Positions 44,796 through 53,525 of a stretch of DNA of 64,000 bases are shown piece after piece. The notes beneath the pieces were generated by a model that ran no database searches, had not been told where the DNA came from, and was given only the letters and a program-made list of their open reading frames with translations. This stretch comes from CAYLLN01 sp964384375 (lineage in GTDB: Bacteria; Planctomycetota; Planctomycetia; Pirellulales; Pirellulaceae), in NCBI GenBank assembly GCA_964384375.1, contig CAYLLN010000031.1, forward strand, positions 5,441 through 69,440. Direction: 5' to 3'. A program made the translations under genes and the position numbers. Position 1 is the first letter of the stretch. Each line of letters opens with the position of its first letter.

Positions 44796-45923
44796 ATGCT
44801 TCAGCGACTGTACGTCGATAATTACAAGTGTCTCGTCAATTTTGAATGCCAGTTTGGTCGCAGTCAGCTCATTCTTGGTCCGAACGGCAGTGGGAAAACG
44901 ACGGTATTCGACGTGCTGGCGTTGTTGCGCGATTACTGCATTTGGGGTGCGGATGGCTCGCGCGCCTTTATGGGATTTACTTGTACACGATGGCAGAATG
45001 TCAAAGAACAGACCTTCGAACTCAGCGTCGAAGGAAACGGTGACACCTACGACTTCCGACTCGTCATGGACGCCTGGGGCAGTCCTGAAAGACCTCGAAT
45101 TGTTACGGAAGAGGTTTCTTGTGGGGGTAAACCGATCTTTCGTTTCCAAAAGGGAGAGGTGCATCTGTTCAACGATCGCCACGAGGACAAGGTTCAATAC
45201 CCATTTGATTGGCATCGGTCGGCCCTTTCCACGGTTACGGACCGTCCTGAGAATACAAAGCTGTCCTGGTTCAAGCGATGGCTAGGATCGTTGTGGTTTA
45301 TCAGTCCGAATCCGTATGAGATGCACGGGTTGGCTGCTACCGAAAATCTTGTGCCCACGCGCTACTTAGAAAATTTCGCAGCTTGGTATCGGCATCTTCG
45401 CCAAGATCAAATAAAACGTGACCGCGCATTCCAGCAAGACCTTACTGACGCGATTCCCGGCTTGGAGGGAATGGACCTGAAAGAGGCGGGAATGGGACAA
45501 CGGTTCCTCATGTTGAACTTTGCAGTTCCAGGGGATTCAGGGACGCCTCGCCGGGAGTTTTCTCATTCCTTCGAAGAACTGTCCGAAGGACAGCGCGTCC
45601 TGGTTGGACTATACGCCGTACTTCATTTCGCGGTGCGCAACGGTTCGACCGTGTTTTTCGACGAACCCGACAACTTCGTTGCACTGCCCGAGATCGAGCC
45701 CTGGCTGGATAGGCTTCTGGATTTTGTTGAAGAGGAGTCCAACGACGCACAGGTCTTTGTCGTCTCCCATCATCCTGAACTGATTAATCGAATGGCTAAT
45801 AAAGGGGGAGTTCGATTTGAACGGCCGGGGGGACGACAAACTCGCTCCTACCCATTTAAGGATCTCGCATCAACAGGACTTTCTCCCGCTGAATTAGTCG
45901 CGCGAGGTTGGGATCGTGAGTGA
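44796..45923 (+). CDS. ABC-type AAA ATPase, possible defence component
   Basis: Cytoplasmic ATPase of the AAA_21/AAA_15 (OLD-like head) type. N-terminal QRLYVDNYKCLVNFECQFGRS leads into Walker A GPNGSGKTT (residues 28-36). A long middle part with aromatic residues follows, then signature-like ELSEGQRVLVGL (about 260), Walker B VFFDEPDNF (about 285-293) and the switch HHPELINRM (about 320). No nuclease domain is fused to it. SD GGAGGA precedes the ATG. It overlaps the next gene by eight bases, so they are translated together. Visibly more A/T-rich than its neighbours, suggesting acquisition. Such ATPase + TOPRIM pairs occur in anti-phage systems; function inferred only. Confidence 0.8.
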   Translation: MLQRLYVDNYKCLVNFECQFGRSQLILGPNGSGKTTVFDVLALLRDYCIWGADGSRAFMGFTCTRWQNVKEQTFELSVEGNGDTYDFRLVMDAWGSPERPRIVTEEVSCGGKPIFRFQKGEVHLFNDRHEDKVQYPFDWHRSALSTVTDRPENTKLSWFKRWLGSLWFISPNPYEMHGLAATENLVPTRYLENFAAWYRHLRQDQIKRDRAFQQDLTDAIPGLEGMDLKEAGMGQRFLMLNFAVPGDSGTPRREFSHSFEELSEGQRVLVGLYAVLHFAVRNGSTVFFDEPDNFVALPEIEPWLDRLLDFVEEESNDAQVFVVSHHPELINRMANKGGVRFERPGGRQTRSYPFKDLASTGLSPAELVARGWDRE

Positions 45924-46467
45924 CCGTATTTCGGAAGTGATCGTGCTTTGTGAGGACAATCCTCAAGCACGCCTCATTCGCGAATATCTGGAGATATGCG
46001 GGAACCACGGCCGAGTGCGTTCGGTGGTCGCTGCGCGCAAGATGCACGGTGGCAATGTGGGCTGGGTAGTAGAGCACTTCCCACAAGAACTTCACGCCTG
46101 CAGACAACGCAGCAAACGGTCGAAGACGCTGCTTATCGTAATGGTCGATGCCGATGATCACACTATCGTCGAGCGCCGCAAACAGCTACTCGACCGTGTT
46201 ATCACCGAAGAACACGAAGCAGTCACTGGAGCCGACCCACTCGTAATACTAATTCCTAAACGACATGTTGAGACTTGGATTCGCGCAGCGATTGGCGAAG
46301 CGGTTGATGAGCAGCAAGATTACAAATCTCGAAAGAATCCGGAGAAGGATGTCAGCCGCCGGGCTGCAAACGCGATCTATGCATGGGCGCGTCCCCACCA
46401 AAATCCGCCAAATCAGTTGACACCGTCGTTGCTTGCTTCGCTTCCACTGTGGAAACAAATCTGCTGA
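45916..46467 (+). CDS. TOPRIM-like partner of the AAA ATPase
   Basis: Short protein (183 aa) translated from a GTG that overlaps the ATPase gene. EVIVLCEDNPQARLIREYLE gives a beta strand with Glu13, and LLIVMVDADDHT gives Asp78-x-Asp80. Glu plus Asp-x-Asp is the TOPRIM metal-binding pattern of topoisomerases, OLD nucleases and several defence effectors. A C-terminal block LVILIPKRHVETWIRAAIGEAVDE resembles the end of these proteins. It is shorter than AriB of PARIS, so it may be a separate subfamily. A nuclease activity is inferred, not shown. Confidence 0.65.
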   Translation: MSDRISEVIVLCEDNPQARLIREYLEICGNHGRVRSVVAARKMHGGNVGWVVEHFPQELHACRQRSKRSKTLLIVMVDADDHTIVERRKQLLDRVITEEHEAVTGADPLVILIPKRHVETWIRAAIGEAVDEQQDYKSRKNPEKDVSRRAANAIYAWARPHQNPPNQLTPSLLASLPLWKQIC

Positions 46468-46538
46468 CCCGGCACAGCTGAGAACGCGCGAACCTGCGCT
46501 GCCAAGCATTGATCGTTCAAAAGATAGCGTAACACTGC

Positions 46539-46712
46539 TTATGCCGCGGCGCGGATCAGCGTCGCAACCAACCGCTTGCGCTGCACAACGCCGACTTCGC
46601 GGCGGAACTCACGTTCGGGAGTGTTCCAGCTGCGGCGAATGGCGGCAGCGGCTTCACGGATCTCTCGCCGTGAGGGGGCGCGGGTAGAGGGTGAATTGTG
46701 GGTCGCTGGCAT
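46539..46712 (-). CDS. Small basic hypothetical protein
   Basis: A 57-residue Arg-rich protein (PSRREIREAAAAIRRSWNTPEREFRREVGVVQRKRL) that reads like a coding sequence and begins at ATG 46712. No homologue is recognised, and translation is unproven. It converges on the TOPRIM gene. The rest of the 614-base gap (46468-47080) shows only this ORF and the palindrome at 46967-46987. Confidence 0.4.
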   Translation of the reverse strand: MPATHNSPSTRAPSRREIREAAAAIRRSWNTPEREFRREVGVVQRKRLVATLIRAAA

Positions 46713-46966
46713 CGGTCGATTCCTTGACAAATCGGGAACTGCGGGATGGTCGCCCCGTAGTGCAACGATTGTGCCGGACTGCTGGCTTTTCCGGCGAATC
46801 GACGCAAGGTCTTACAGAAAATGTCGTTGCGTCAATTGCTGTCAAGCGATGCCAGCCTGCAAGAATTCTCCGACCGTTTTGGAATGCGACGATCCGTCGC
46901 GTTTTGAGACGCCAGCAGTACTTCCCGACCTACGGGCGGGACTCAAGTTCTTTCCCAGATTTGCAA

Positions 46967-46987
46967 GTCCCGTCGGACCGACGGGAC
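46967..46987. repeat. Palindrome with 9- to 10-bp arms
   Basis: GTCCCGTCG and CGACGGGAC around GAC (also readable as 10-bp arms with a 1-base centre), followed by CTAC. Same architecture as the GTCCCACAC elements. Confidence 0.65.
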
Positions 46988-47080
46988 CTACGCGACTTCG
47001 TCTTCGCCAGCCGCCGCGGCCCTGCTATTCTCCCGCCGCCTGGGTGTTTGGCCGATCGACTCTGACCACTGGTCAGAGCT

Positions 47081-48244
47081 TTGTTCACCATTGCCGCCGC
47101 CGTGTCCCTTCTCTTTCAAGTCGTCTTCTCCTCCGCCAGCCGCGGCACCCATCCGCGACTGGCCTTGGATGCCCTGCGCCATCTTCGCGGGGCCGATGCC
47201 GAGCGGTGGACGGACCTGTTCCTGCACCATCATGGGGCGTATCGCTCCGGTTCGATCGCGCCGGATGTGCAGTTCAAGGACTTTCAGAATCACGTGCTGC
47301 ACGTGAGCGAAGGAAACTGGGGCGGAGCGATCGCTGCCGCTCGCCGCTGGTATGGCAAGATGGTCGATGCTCTCCGCCGGCAGGCGTGGAGCGAGGCGGT
47401 CTATTCAGCCGGCGTGCTGTCGCACTATTTCAGCGATCCTGCGATGCCGCTGCACACGGCGCAGTCCGAGAGCGAAGCGGGGGTGCATCGGGCAATCGAG
47501 TGGTGCGTGAGCCAGTCGTACGGCGAATTGCAGCACATTCTCGACGGCGACCTCGGCGGCTATCCGCGGGTTGAGCCGTCACGAAGCGACGACTGGCTGG
47601 CGAAGCTCATCCAGCAGCACGCGGAACTGGCCCACCAGCACTATCAAGCGGTGCTCGATCACTTCGACCTGGCGACTGCCGTTCGCGACCCGCGCCGCGG
47701 CATGGACCAGGAATGCAAAGACACGCTGGCCCAATGCCTGGGGGCGGCTGTTGTCGGTTTCGCACGGGTGCTGGAGCGGGCCATCGCCGAGTCAGCCGCT
47801 CAGCCGCCGCAGGTCGAGATCACGCTGCAGGGGTTCTTCGCCGGCTTGGCTGCGCCGCCGCGGTGGATCGTTGCCCAGATGCACGATTTGCACGAGCGGC
47901 TGGCGATTGAAGCCATCTATGACGAAGTGCAGCGGACCGGCAAAGTGCTGCAGAACCTGCCCGAGGACGACCGGACAGTGCGGCAACTGCATGCCGAGGA
48001 AGTGCTGAAGGTGTCGCTGGCCGAACTCGACGCTCAGCCGGCCACGCCAACCGGCACGCGTTATGGCCAGGGGAAGCCGGCGAGGACAAACCCGACCAAC
48101 TTCATCACATCGCCGGTCATCGACAACCGGACGGGAAGCAGTTCGATCGTGCGCCGGCCGCTGCAAACGCGCGGCCAGACTGCTTCCACAGTTCCGCCGC
48201 CCAAATATGCCGCCGGCAGCCGGCGGTTTGACGTGAAGCGGTGA
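47081..48244 (+). CDS. Zinc-dependent phospholipase C-like protein
   Basis: N-terminal hydrophobic segment, then SSASRGTHPRLALDALRHLRG and YRSGSIAPDVQFKDFQNHVLHVSEGNWGGAIAAA, and the metal-site block VYSAGVLSHYFSDPAMPLHTAQSESEAGVHRAIEW, which has the H-x3-D spacing of zinc-dependent phospholipase C (ZN_DEP_PLPC) proteins. An alpha-helical rest follows, and the C-terminus is disordered. A TTG at 47081 gives the full signal-like N-terminus; a GTG at 47102 is an alternative. Length 387 aa. No partner gene. Confidence 0.7.
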   Translation: MFTIAAAVSLLFQVVFSSASRGTHPRLALDALRHLRGADAERWTDLFLHHHGAYRSGSIAPDVQFKDFQNHVLHVSEGNWGGAIAAARRWYGKMVDALRRQAWSEAVYSAGVLSHYFSDPAMPLHTAQSESEAGVHRAIEWCVSQSYGELQHILDGDLGGYPRVEPSRSDDWLAKLIQQHAELAHQHYQAVLDHFDLATAVRDPRRGMDQECKDTLAQCLGAAVVGFARVLERAIAESAAQPPQVEITLQGFFAGLAAPPRWIVAQMHDLHERLAIEAIYDEVQRTGKVLQNLPEDDRTVRQLHAEEVLKVSLAELDAQPATPTGTRYGQGKPARTNPTNFITSPVIDNRTGSSSIVRRPLQTRGQTASTVPPPKYAAGSRRFDVKR

Positions 48245-48345
48245 CTTGCCCCGCGACAGGTTTCACCCGTCTGACTAAGATGGCGTAACGGTGTGGCTCG
48301 CCTACAGCTTTCCCGAATAACGCAATCCGAACTCCGCACTGGGCA

Positions 48346-49203
48346 ATGTTTTACCCCGCTCGCCGCTTCAACCTCTCCTTCGAGCTCTTTCCGCCGAAGA
48401 CCTCCGCTGCCGAAGCGGCCATGTACGACAGCGTCGCCCGGCTCATGGCGTATGGACCGGACGTAATTACCTGCACGTACGGCGCCGGCGGTTCGACACG
48501 CGACAAGACGCTCGAAATCACCGAGCAAGTTCGCAAGCGATTCGGCGTGCGAGTGGCCTCGCATCTCACCTGCGTCGGTTCGACGGTCGAAGACCTTCGC
48601 GGCTACCTGCGCGACGCCACCAGCCGGGGCATTAAGAACATCGTCGCGCTCCGCGGCGACCCTCCCAAGGGGCAGGCCTCATTCCAGCAAACAGCGGGGG
48701 GGCTGCGATTCGCCAGCGAACTCGTGACCCTCATCCGGAGCGAATTTCCCGCCTTAGGAATCGCCGTGGCTGGATATCCCGAAACGCATCAAGAAGCGAC
48801 GAGTCCGCAGGCGGACTTGGAGAATCTCGTACGCAAGGTGAATGCCGGCGGGCACTGCGTGATCACGCAACTTTTCTATAACAACTCCGACTTCTTCCGT
48901 TTTCGCGATCGGTGTCGAGAGCTCGGCGTGAACGTACCGATCATCCCCGGTATCTTGCCAGTGACGAACCTGGCTCAGATTCAGCGAATCGCCTCGCTCT
49001 GCAAGGCGTGCCTCCCCGACGATTTCGCGGCCGAACTCGCCTCGCGCGACGATGCCGATTGGCAGTTCGCCGTCGGTGTAAAGCACGCTACCCGGCAGGT
49101 GCAGGAACTGATCGACGGCGGTGTTCCGGGCGTCCATTTCTACGTACTGAACAAGTCCCCCGCGACGGCAGCCGTGCTCGAGGCGATTCGGCGTCCGCAA
49201 TGA
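48346..49203 (+). CDS. metF: Methylenetetrahydrofolate reductase
   Basis: FAD enzyme reducing 5,10-methylene- to 5-methyl-tetrahydrofolate for methionine synthesis. Family signatures: SFELFPPKT near the N-terminus, DVITCTYGAGGSTRDKTLEI, VASHLTCVGSTVEDLRGYL, NIVALRGDPPKG, VAGYPETHQEA, VRKVNAGGHCVITQLFYNN, PIIPGILPVTN and PGVHFYVLNKS. Length 285 aa, the short bacterial type. No methionine genes adjoin. Confidence 0.97.
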   Translation: MFYPARRFNLSFELFPPKTSAAEAAMYDSVARLMAYGPDVITCTYGAGGSTRDKTLEITEQVRKRFGVRVASHLTCVGSTVEDLRGYLRDATSRGIKNIVALRGDPPKGQASFQQTAGGLRFASELVTLIRSEFPALGIAVAGYPETHQEATSPQADLENLVRKVNAGGHCVITQLFYNNSDFFRFRDRCRELGVNVPIIPGILPVTNLAQIQRIASLCKACLPDDFAAELASRDDADWQFAVGVKHATRQVQELIDGGVPGVHFYVLNKSPATAAVLEAIRRPQ

Positions 49204-49475
49204 CGGCCAGTTATGCCGCCGATGATGGACGTGACGAACTTCGCCTGATCGGCACAGTTTGCCATCGGACTTAGCAGGCTGGTCGTTCACGACTGTCAAG
49301 CTGCGTCGGTTAAACCATCTGCCCCGCGCTAGGTTTCCTCATTCCACGCGCCCCCATCCCGATTCCGATTCTGTCAATAGTTCGGGCGCTGGCATTTCGG
49401 GACGAGGACCAGTGGGGATGTAGCGCCGCACACTTGCCTGGCAGGGCGCCGGCTGTGCGGAATGCGGAGCAACGT

Positions 49476-52013
49476 ATGAGCCGATTGTTGGGCTTTTTCA
49501 CCTGGCGAATGCTAGCGTTCGCGGTCGCGTTGTCGCTCCTCGGTCTTCTTGCTCCACCCCAGTGGCACGACGGCATCTCGGACCGGCTAGATCGGCTCCA
49601 TCGGCAGTGGCGGCCACTCGGCGATTCCAAGCCGACGGCTCTCGTCAGCGACACACAGCCCGTCGATCGCAGCCTTGTCAGTGAACCGGCCGTTGTCCTC
49701 GCCACGCACCGCAAACCGGCTGGCCCGCCACAGTTCGTTCAATTTGGTCCGGAGCCCGCTCCGGCCTTTCAGCTCGATCCGTCAATTACCGAAACGCCCG
49801 CACTCCCGGCTCGCACGGTCCTGAAGCTCCCCGGTGACCAAGAACCAGGACCGGCGATCGGCGCTCCCGATGCCGATCCCGGCGCGGAACCCCCGATCAC
49901 CGAGCCGCCACCGGCAGCCATTCGACCCGAGCCGCCCCCGGAACCCGATCTTCCCGCGACACACGCCTGGCCGGTTGCCGTCGGCCTCATCGAGCAGCTC
50001 GATGCGATCGCCGCCAACGTGCCCTCGGCAACGGGTTGGTCCCTGCGCGCCAAGGAAGACGTGCAAGCGCTTGCTCGCCTTCCGTCCCTTGAGGATCCTC
50101 GTGCCGCCGAGATCATCGGTCGTTTGAATGCACTGGCCGACGAAGGGAAGCAGATCGCGCTTGCTCTCCCCGGCGAAGACAGCCGTTCGCGGGTCTTGCG
50201 GGCGGGATATGCCATCGTTCGCCGCGTCGTCATATGGGGCATGGTTCACCAGTTGGCGGTCAAGGGAGACATTGCCGCCGCTCCTGTGCTGGACCGGGCG
50301 AAGTGGGACCGGGCGTTTGCCAACGTCGAACACCGCCTGGAAGAAACCAAGGCCGCCGGCGCGTGGCGAACGTACTTGATGCTCGACGAGGCCCGCACCA
50401 CCTTCGATTCGGAAGCAAGCACTCCCGAGCAGCAACGGCAGCTGGCACGAGACATCTTGCATCGCCTGCATTCGACGCAGCTTTCGCACGACCAGGAAGC
50501 GTTCCTCCGGGCCGGGCCGCTCGACGACTGGGTCTGGCAGCTTTACAGCCGGGCGGCTGAAACGCCCGACATCATCGGGCTGTTGGCGGCGATCGAGCGG
50601 ATCGAGAAAGACGGCCTCTCCGCCGCCACGCGCGACCTGGCCGACCGCTACGACCAAATGCGGTGGTCATCGGACCCCGGTATTCGGAAGCTGGCGACGA
50701 CCGTCAACTCGTACTACCGCAATGCGAACGTCCGCGTCGCCTTGTCGGCCGAACTCGTCAATCGGATGCTCCCGCGCTCGCAGCAGCAGTATGAGCCGGT
50801 GAACGACACGATTTTGGAAGCTCAGGTCCATGGCGACAGCTTCACGAGCACGCAGCTTCGCATGGTCCTCGTTCCCGATCCGCACCGTTGGAATATCGGG
50901 CTGGAGGCTCTCGGCGAAGTCGCGTCCAATACCTCGTCGAGCAAGGGGCCGGCGACGTTCTATCAGAATGGCGTTTCATTCTTCCGGGCTCGGAAGCGAG
51001 TCACGGTCGATCGCCGCGGCGTTCGGCTGCAAAACGCCGAGGCCGCCGCGAACGCGAACAACAACCTCGACGAATTCGAGACCGACTTCGACGGCATTCC
51101 GCTCTTTGGCAGCCTGGTCCGCGCGATCGCCCGCAATCAGTACGAAACGAGCCAGCCCGCAGCCAAAGTGGAAGTGGAAGGGAAAATTGTCTGGCGCGCG
51201 ACGAGTCAACTCGACCGCGAAGTAGCCGAGAAGCTCGAAAAATCCAGGCGCGACTTCCAGCAGAAGATGATCGACCCGCTCCGCAAGCTCGATCTGGAGC
51301 CGACGGCGATCGACATGGAAACGACGGCCGATCGGCTCATCGCCCGCTGCCGCGTTGCCGGGCGCGATCAGATTTCGGCCCACACGCCCCGGCCGCAAGC
51401 CCCCGGCGACAGCATTCTTTCCGTGCAGATTCACGAGACCGCGATGAATAACGTCCTCGAGCATCTCAAGCTCAACGGCACGCGGATCGAGCTGCGCGAG
51501 CTGTTCAAGGAGATGACTGCCCGCTTCAGCCGCGAGCCGGTGCAAGTCCCGGACGACCTGCCGGAAGGGGTGTACGTGACTTTCGCCGATGAGGATCCGG
51601 TGCAGCTTGATTTCCAGGAAGGCCGCGTGCGGCTGACGATTCGCCTCAAAGAACTGTCGCAGGAAGGGACGAAAAACCGCTGGCGCGACTTCACCGTTCG
51701 AGGGTATTACGCTCCCGTGGCGGACCAGCTCGACGCGAACCTCGAACGCGAAGGGGTCATCGAGCTGATCGGCGACCGTCTCCGCTTCGGCGACCAGATC
51801 GCCCTCCGCGGCATCTTCAGCGCGGTCCTCTCGCGCAATCGGAAACTGAACCTGATCAACAAACAGCTCGCCCTGGCACCGGAATTGAATGACCAGCAAG
51901 TGACCCAGTTTGTCATTCACGACGGCTGGATCGGGGTCGCCCTGGGGCCAAAATCGCCGGGCCGAACCGCCGCCATGTCGCCGCGGCCCAGCTTAGGGAC
52001 GCGAACGGAATAG
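49476..52013 (+). CDS. Large hypothetical protein, membrane-anchored N-terminus
   Basis: A membrane segment (LLGFFTWRMLAFAVALSLLGLLAPP) is followed by a Pro-rich linker (ITEPPPAAIRPEPPPEPD), then helical and beta parts to residue 845. Many segments look structured (LRARKEDVQALARL, TRLMLDEARTTFD, NRMLPRSQQQYEPVNDTI, VNNVLEHLKLNGTRIELRELFKEM). No known domain is recognised. Start at 49476 chosen because GGAG lies eight bases before it. Length 845 aa. It sits alone between metF and the ketosynthase gene; probably a planctomycete-specific envelope protein. Confidence 0.65.
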   Translation: MSRLLGFFTWRMLAFAVALSLLGLLAPPQWHDGISDRLDRLHRQWRPLGDSKPTALVSDTQPVDRSLVSEPAVVLATHRKPAGPPQFVQFGPEPAPAFQLDPSITETPALPARTVLKLPGDQEPGPAIGAPDADPGAEPPITEPPPAAIRPEPPPEPDLPATHAWPVAVGLIEQLDAIAANVPSATGWSLRAKEDVQALARLPSLEDPRAAEIIGRLNALADEGKQIALALPGEDSRSRVLRAGYAIVRRVVIWGMVHQLAVKGDIAAAPVLDRAKWDRAFANVEHRLEETKAAGAWRTYLMLDEARTTFDSEASTPEQQRQLARDILHRLHSTQLSHDQEAFLRAGPLDDWVWQLYSRAAETPDIIGLLAAIERIEKDGLSAATRDLADRYDQMRWSSDPGIRKLATTVNSYYRNANVRVALSAELVNRMLPRSQQQYEPVNDTILEAQVHGDSFTSTQLRMVLVPDPHRWNIGLEALGEVASNTSSSKGPATFYQNGVSFFRARKRVTVDRRGVRLQNAEAAANANNNLDEFETDFDGIPLFGSLVRAIARNQYETSQPAAKVEVEGKIVWRATSQLDREVAEKLEKSRRDFQQKMIDPLRKLDLEPTAIDMETTADRLIARCRVAGRDQISAHTPRPQAPGDSILSVQIHETAMNNVLEHLKLNGTRIELRELFKEMTARFSREPVQVPDDLPEGVYVTFADEDPVQLDFQEGRVRLTIRLKELSQEGTKNRWRDFTVRGYYAPVADQLDANLEREGVIELIGDRLRFGDQIALRGIFSAVLSRNRKLNLINKQLALAPELNDQQVTQFVIHDGWIGVALGPKSPGRTAAMSPRPSLGTRTE

Positions 52014-52023
52014 CGCAAGCAGG

Positions 52024-52029
52024 TATAAT
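52024..52029 (+). promoter_or_regulatory. -10 box for the ketosynthase-like gene
   Basis: TATAAT preceded by GG and followed by CGGGCG, 35 bases before the ATG at 52065. No convincing -35. The flanks match those of the -10 box at 39189 and 54274. Confidence 0.45.
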
Positions 52030-52064
52030 CGGGCGAGTAGTCCCACAGGCCTCTGATTTCGCCC

Positions 52065-53330
52065 ATGACCACGCCCCCTGAAGTCGTCATCACTGGACTC
52101 GGGGTCGTCTCACCGCTGGGGATTGGTCGCGAAGCGTTCTGGTCCGCGCTCCTGGCGGGCCAGAGCGCCGTCGATTGGATCGCTGAGTACAGGGCCGACG
52201 ATCTGCCGTTCCGCTTCGGCAGCCGCGTACAAGGCTTCGACGCGAAGCAGTACGTACAGCCGCGGAAGACGATCAAGGTGATGTGCGTCGAGATTCAGCA
52301 GGCGTACGCAGCCGCGCAGCTCGCGATGCAGGACGCCAACCTCGCCAAGGGAACGATCGATCCCGACCGCATCGGCGTCGTCCTCGGCAGCGAAATGCTC
52401 TTCGGCGAACTCCCCGAGGTGCAGGACGTCATACGCGGCTGCATCGTCGATGGCAAGTTTGACGCCGATCGCTGGGGAGTCCTGGCGTTCAAAGACCAGT
52501 ATCCGCTCTGGATGCTCAAGTACCTGCCGAATATGGCGGCGTGCCACATCAGTATCGCTCTCGACGCTCGCGGGCCGAACAACTCGATCGTGCAAGGGGG
52601 AGCTTCGAGCCTGCTCGCAATCATCGAGGCCGTGAAGGTGATCGAGCGCGGCCAAGCCGACGCGATGCTCACCGGCGGCAGCGGTTCAGCGGTCGCAACA
52701 AGTTGCTTGCCGTTCCGCGGCTGGGATCAACTCAGCAAGTGGTCCGGGGAACCATCCGGTGCATCGCGGCCGTTCGATGCGAAGCGCTGCGGCATCGTCG
52801 TCGGCGAAGGGGCCGGCACGATGGTCCTCGAAACTCGCGCCTCGGCGGAGAAGCGTGGGGCTAAGATCTTGGCGAGAATCTTGGGCATGTCACGGACCTT
52901 CGAGCCGCCGCAACCGGGCAAACCGATGACGGGGTCAGCAATCGAACGATCGATCACGGGTGCCCTGACAGCGGCAGGACTGAAGGCCGCCGACGTTGGC
53001 CACGTAAACGCAAATGGCGATGGTAGCATCGCAGACGATGTGGTCGAAGCCCAGGCGATTCGCCGCACGCTCGGCGATGTACCAGTCACCGCGATCAAGA
53101 GCTACGCCGGCGACCTCGGCGCCGGCAGCGGCGCGGTCGAGTTTCTGGCCAGCGTTCTTGCCGTGGCAGAAGGCCGCGTGCCGCACACGCTCAACTATGA
53201 GACGCCCGATCCGGCCTGCCCTGTGAACGTGATTCACGACGGTCCGCGCGCAACCGACAATCGCGCCGCAATTGCACTGAATCAGTCCAGCACCGGACAA
53301 GCGGCAGCCGTTGTCGTTGGTCCACCGTAA
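52065..53330 (+). CDS. KAS-fold protein lacking both catalytic histidines
   Basis: Thiolase-fold protein of the beta-ketoacyl-ACP synthase family: PEVVITGLGVVSPLGIGREAFWSALLAG, the Cys160 block NMAACHIS, GPNNSIVQGGASSLLAIIEAV and DAMLTGGSGSAVA. However, the first active-site His position reads VNANGDGS (Asn317) and the second, KS-x-x-GH, reads KSYAGD (Asp350). So the nucleophile is kept but the two histidines needed for decarboxylation are lost. It could be a chain-length-type partner, a thioester-binding protein, or an acyltransferase. Length 421 aa. Followed by a small membrane protein and an SGNH hydrolase. Confidence 0.9.
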   Translation: MTTPPEVVITGLGVVSPLGIGREAFWSALLAGQSAVDWIAEYRADDLPFRFGSRVQGFDAKQYVQPRKTIKVMCVEIQQAYAAAQLAMQDANLAKGTIDPDRIGVVLGSEMLFGELPEVQDVIRGCIVDGKFDADRWGVLAFKDQYPLWMLKYLPNMAACHISIALDARGPNNSIVQGGASSLLAIIEAVKVIERGQADAMLTGGSGSAVATSCLPFRGWDQLSKWSGEPSGASRPFDAKRCGIVVGEGAGTMVLETRASAEKRGAKILARILGMSRTFEPPQPGKPMTGSAIERSITGALTAAGLKAADVGHVNANGDGSIADDVVEAQAIRRTLGDVPVTAIKSYAGDLGAGSGAVEFLASVLAVAEGRVPHTLNYETPDPACPVNVIHDGPRATDNRAAIALNQSSTGQAAAVVVGPP

Positions 53331-53351
53331 CGCCCTGCGAATGGAATCGAC

Positions 53352-53510
53352 ATGGCCAAACGCAATAAGTCCGCCAAGCCCGCCTCGCCGGAGCAATCGG
53401 TGCCGGTGGTCGTGCATCCGCCGACCAAGAGCCCAAAGCTCCTGGCAGTGAGCATCGTCTTGTTCGGCCTGTGGTTCGTATTCCTGCTGGTCGCTGCCAT
53501 GTGGCGCTGA
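53352..53510 (+). CDS. Small single-pass membrane protein
   Basis: A 52-residue protein of Lys/Pro-rich N-terminus (MAKRNKSAKPASPEQS) and one hydrophobic helix (LLAVSIVLFGLWFVFLLVA) near the C-terminus, giving an N-in or N-out tail-anchored topology. It begins 21 bases after the ketosynthase-like stop and 15 bases before the SGNH gene, so the three may be cotranscribed. No family known. It is too short for many gene finders and is worth noting. Confidence 0.65.
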   Translation: MAKRNKSAKPASPEQSVPVVVHPPTKSPKLLAVSIVLFGLWFVFLLVAAMWR

Positions 53511-53525
53511 CGTTTTGAGGTTTCC

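Noticed and set aside
46576..47574. Plus-strand ORF of 332 codons before the phospholipase-like gene
   Set aside because: It overlaps that gene in another frame and consists of Arg/Pro/Ser-rich codons without domain features.
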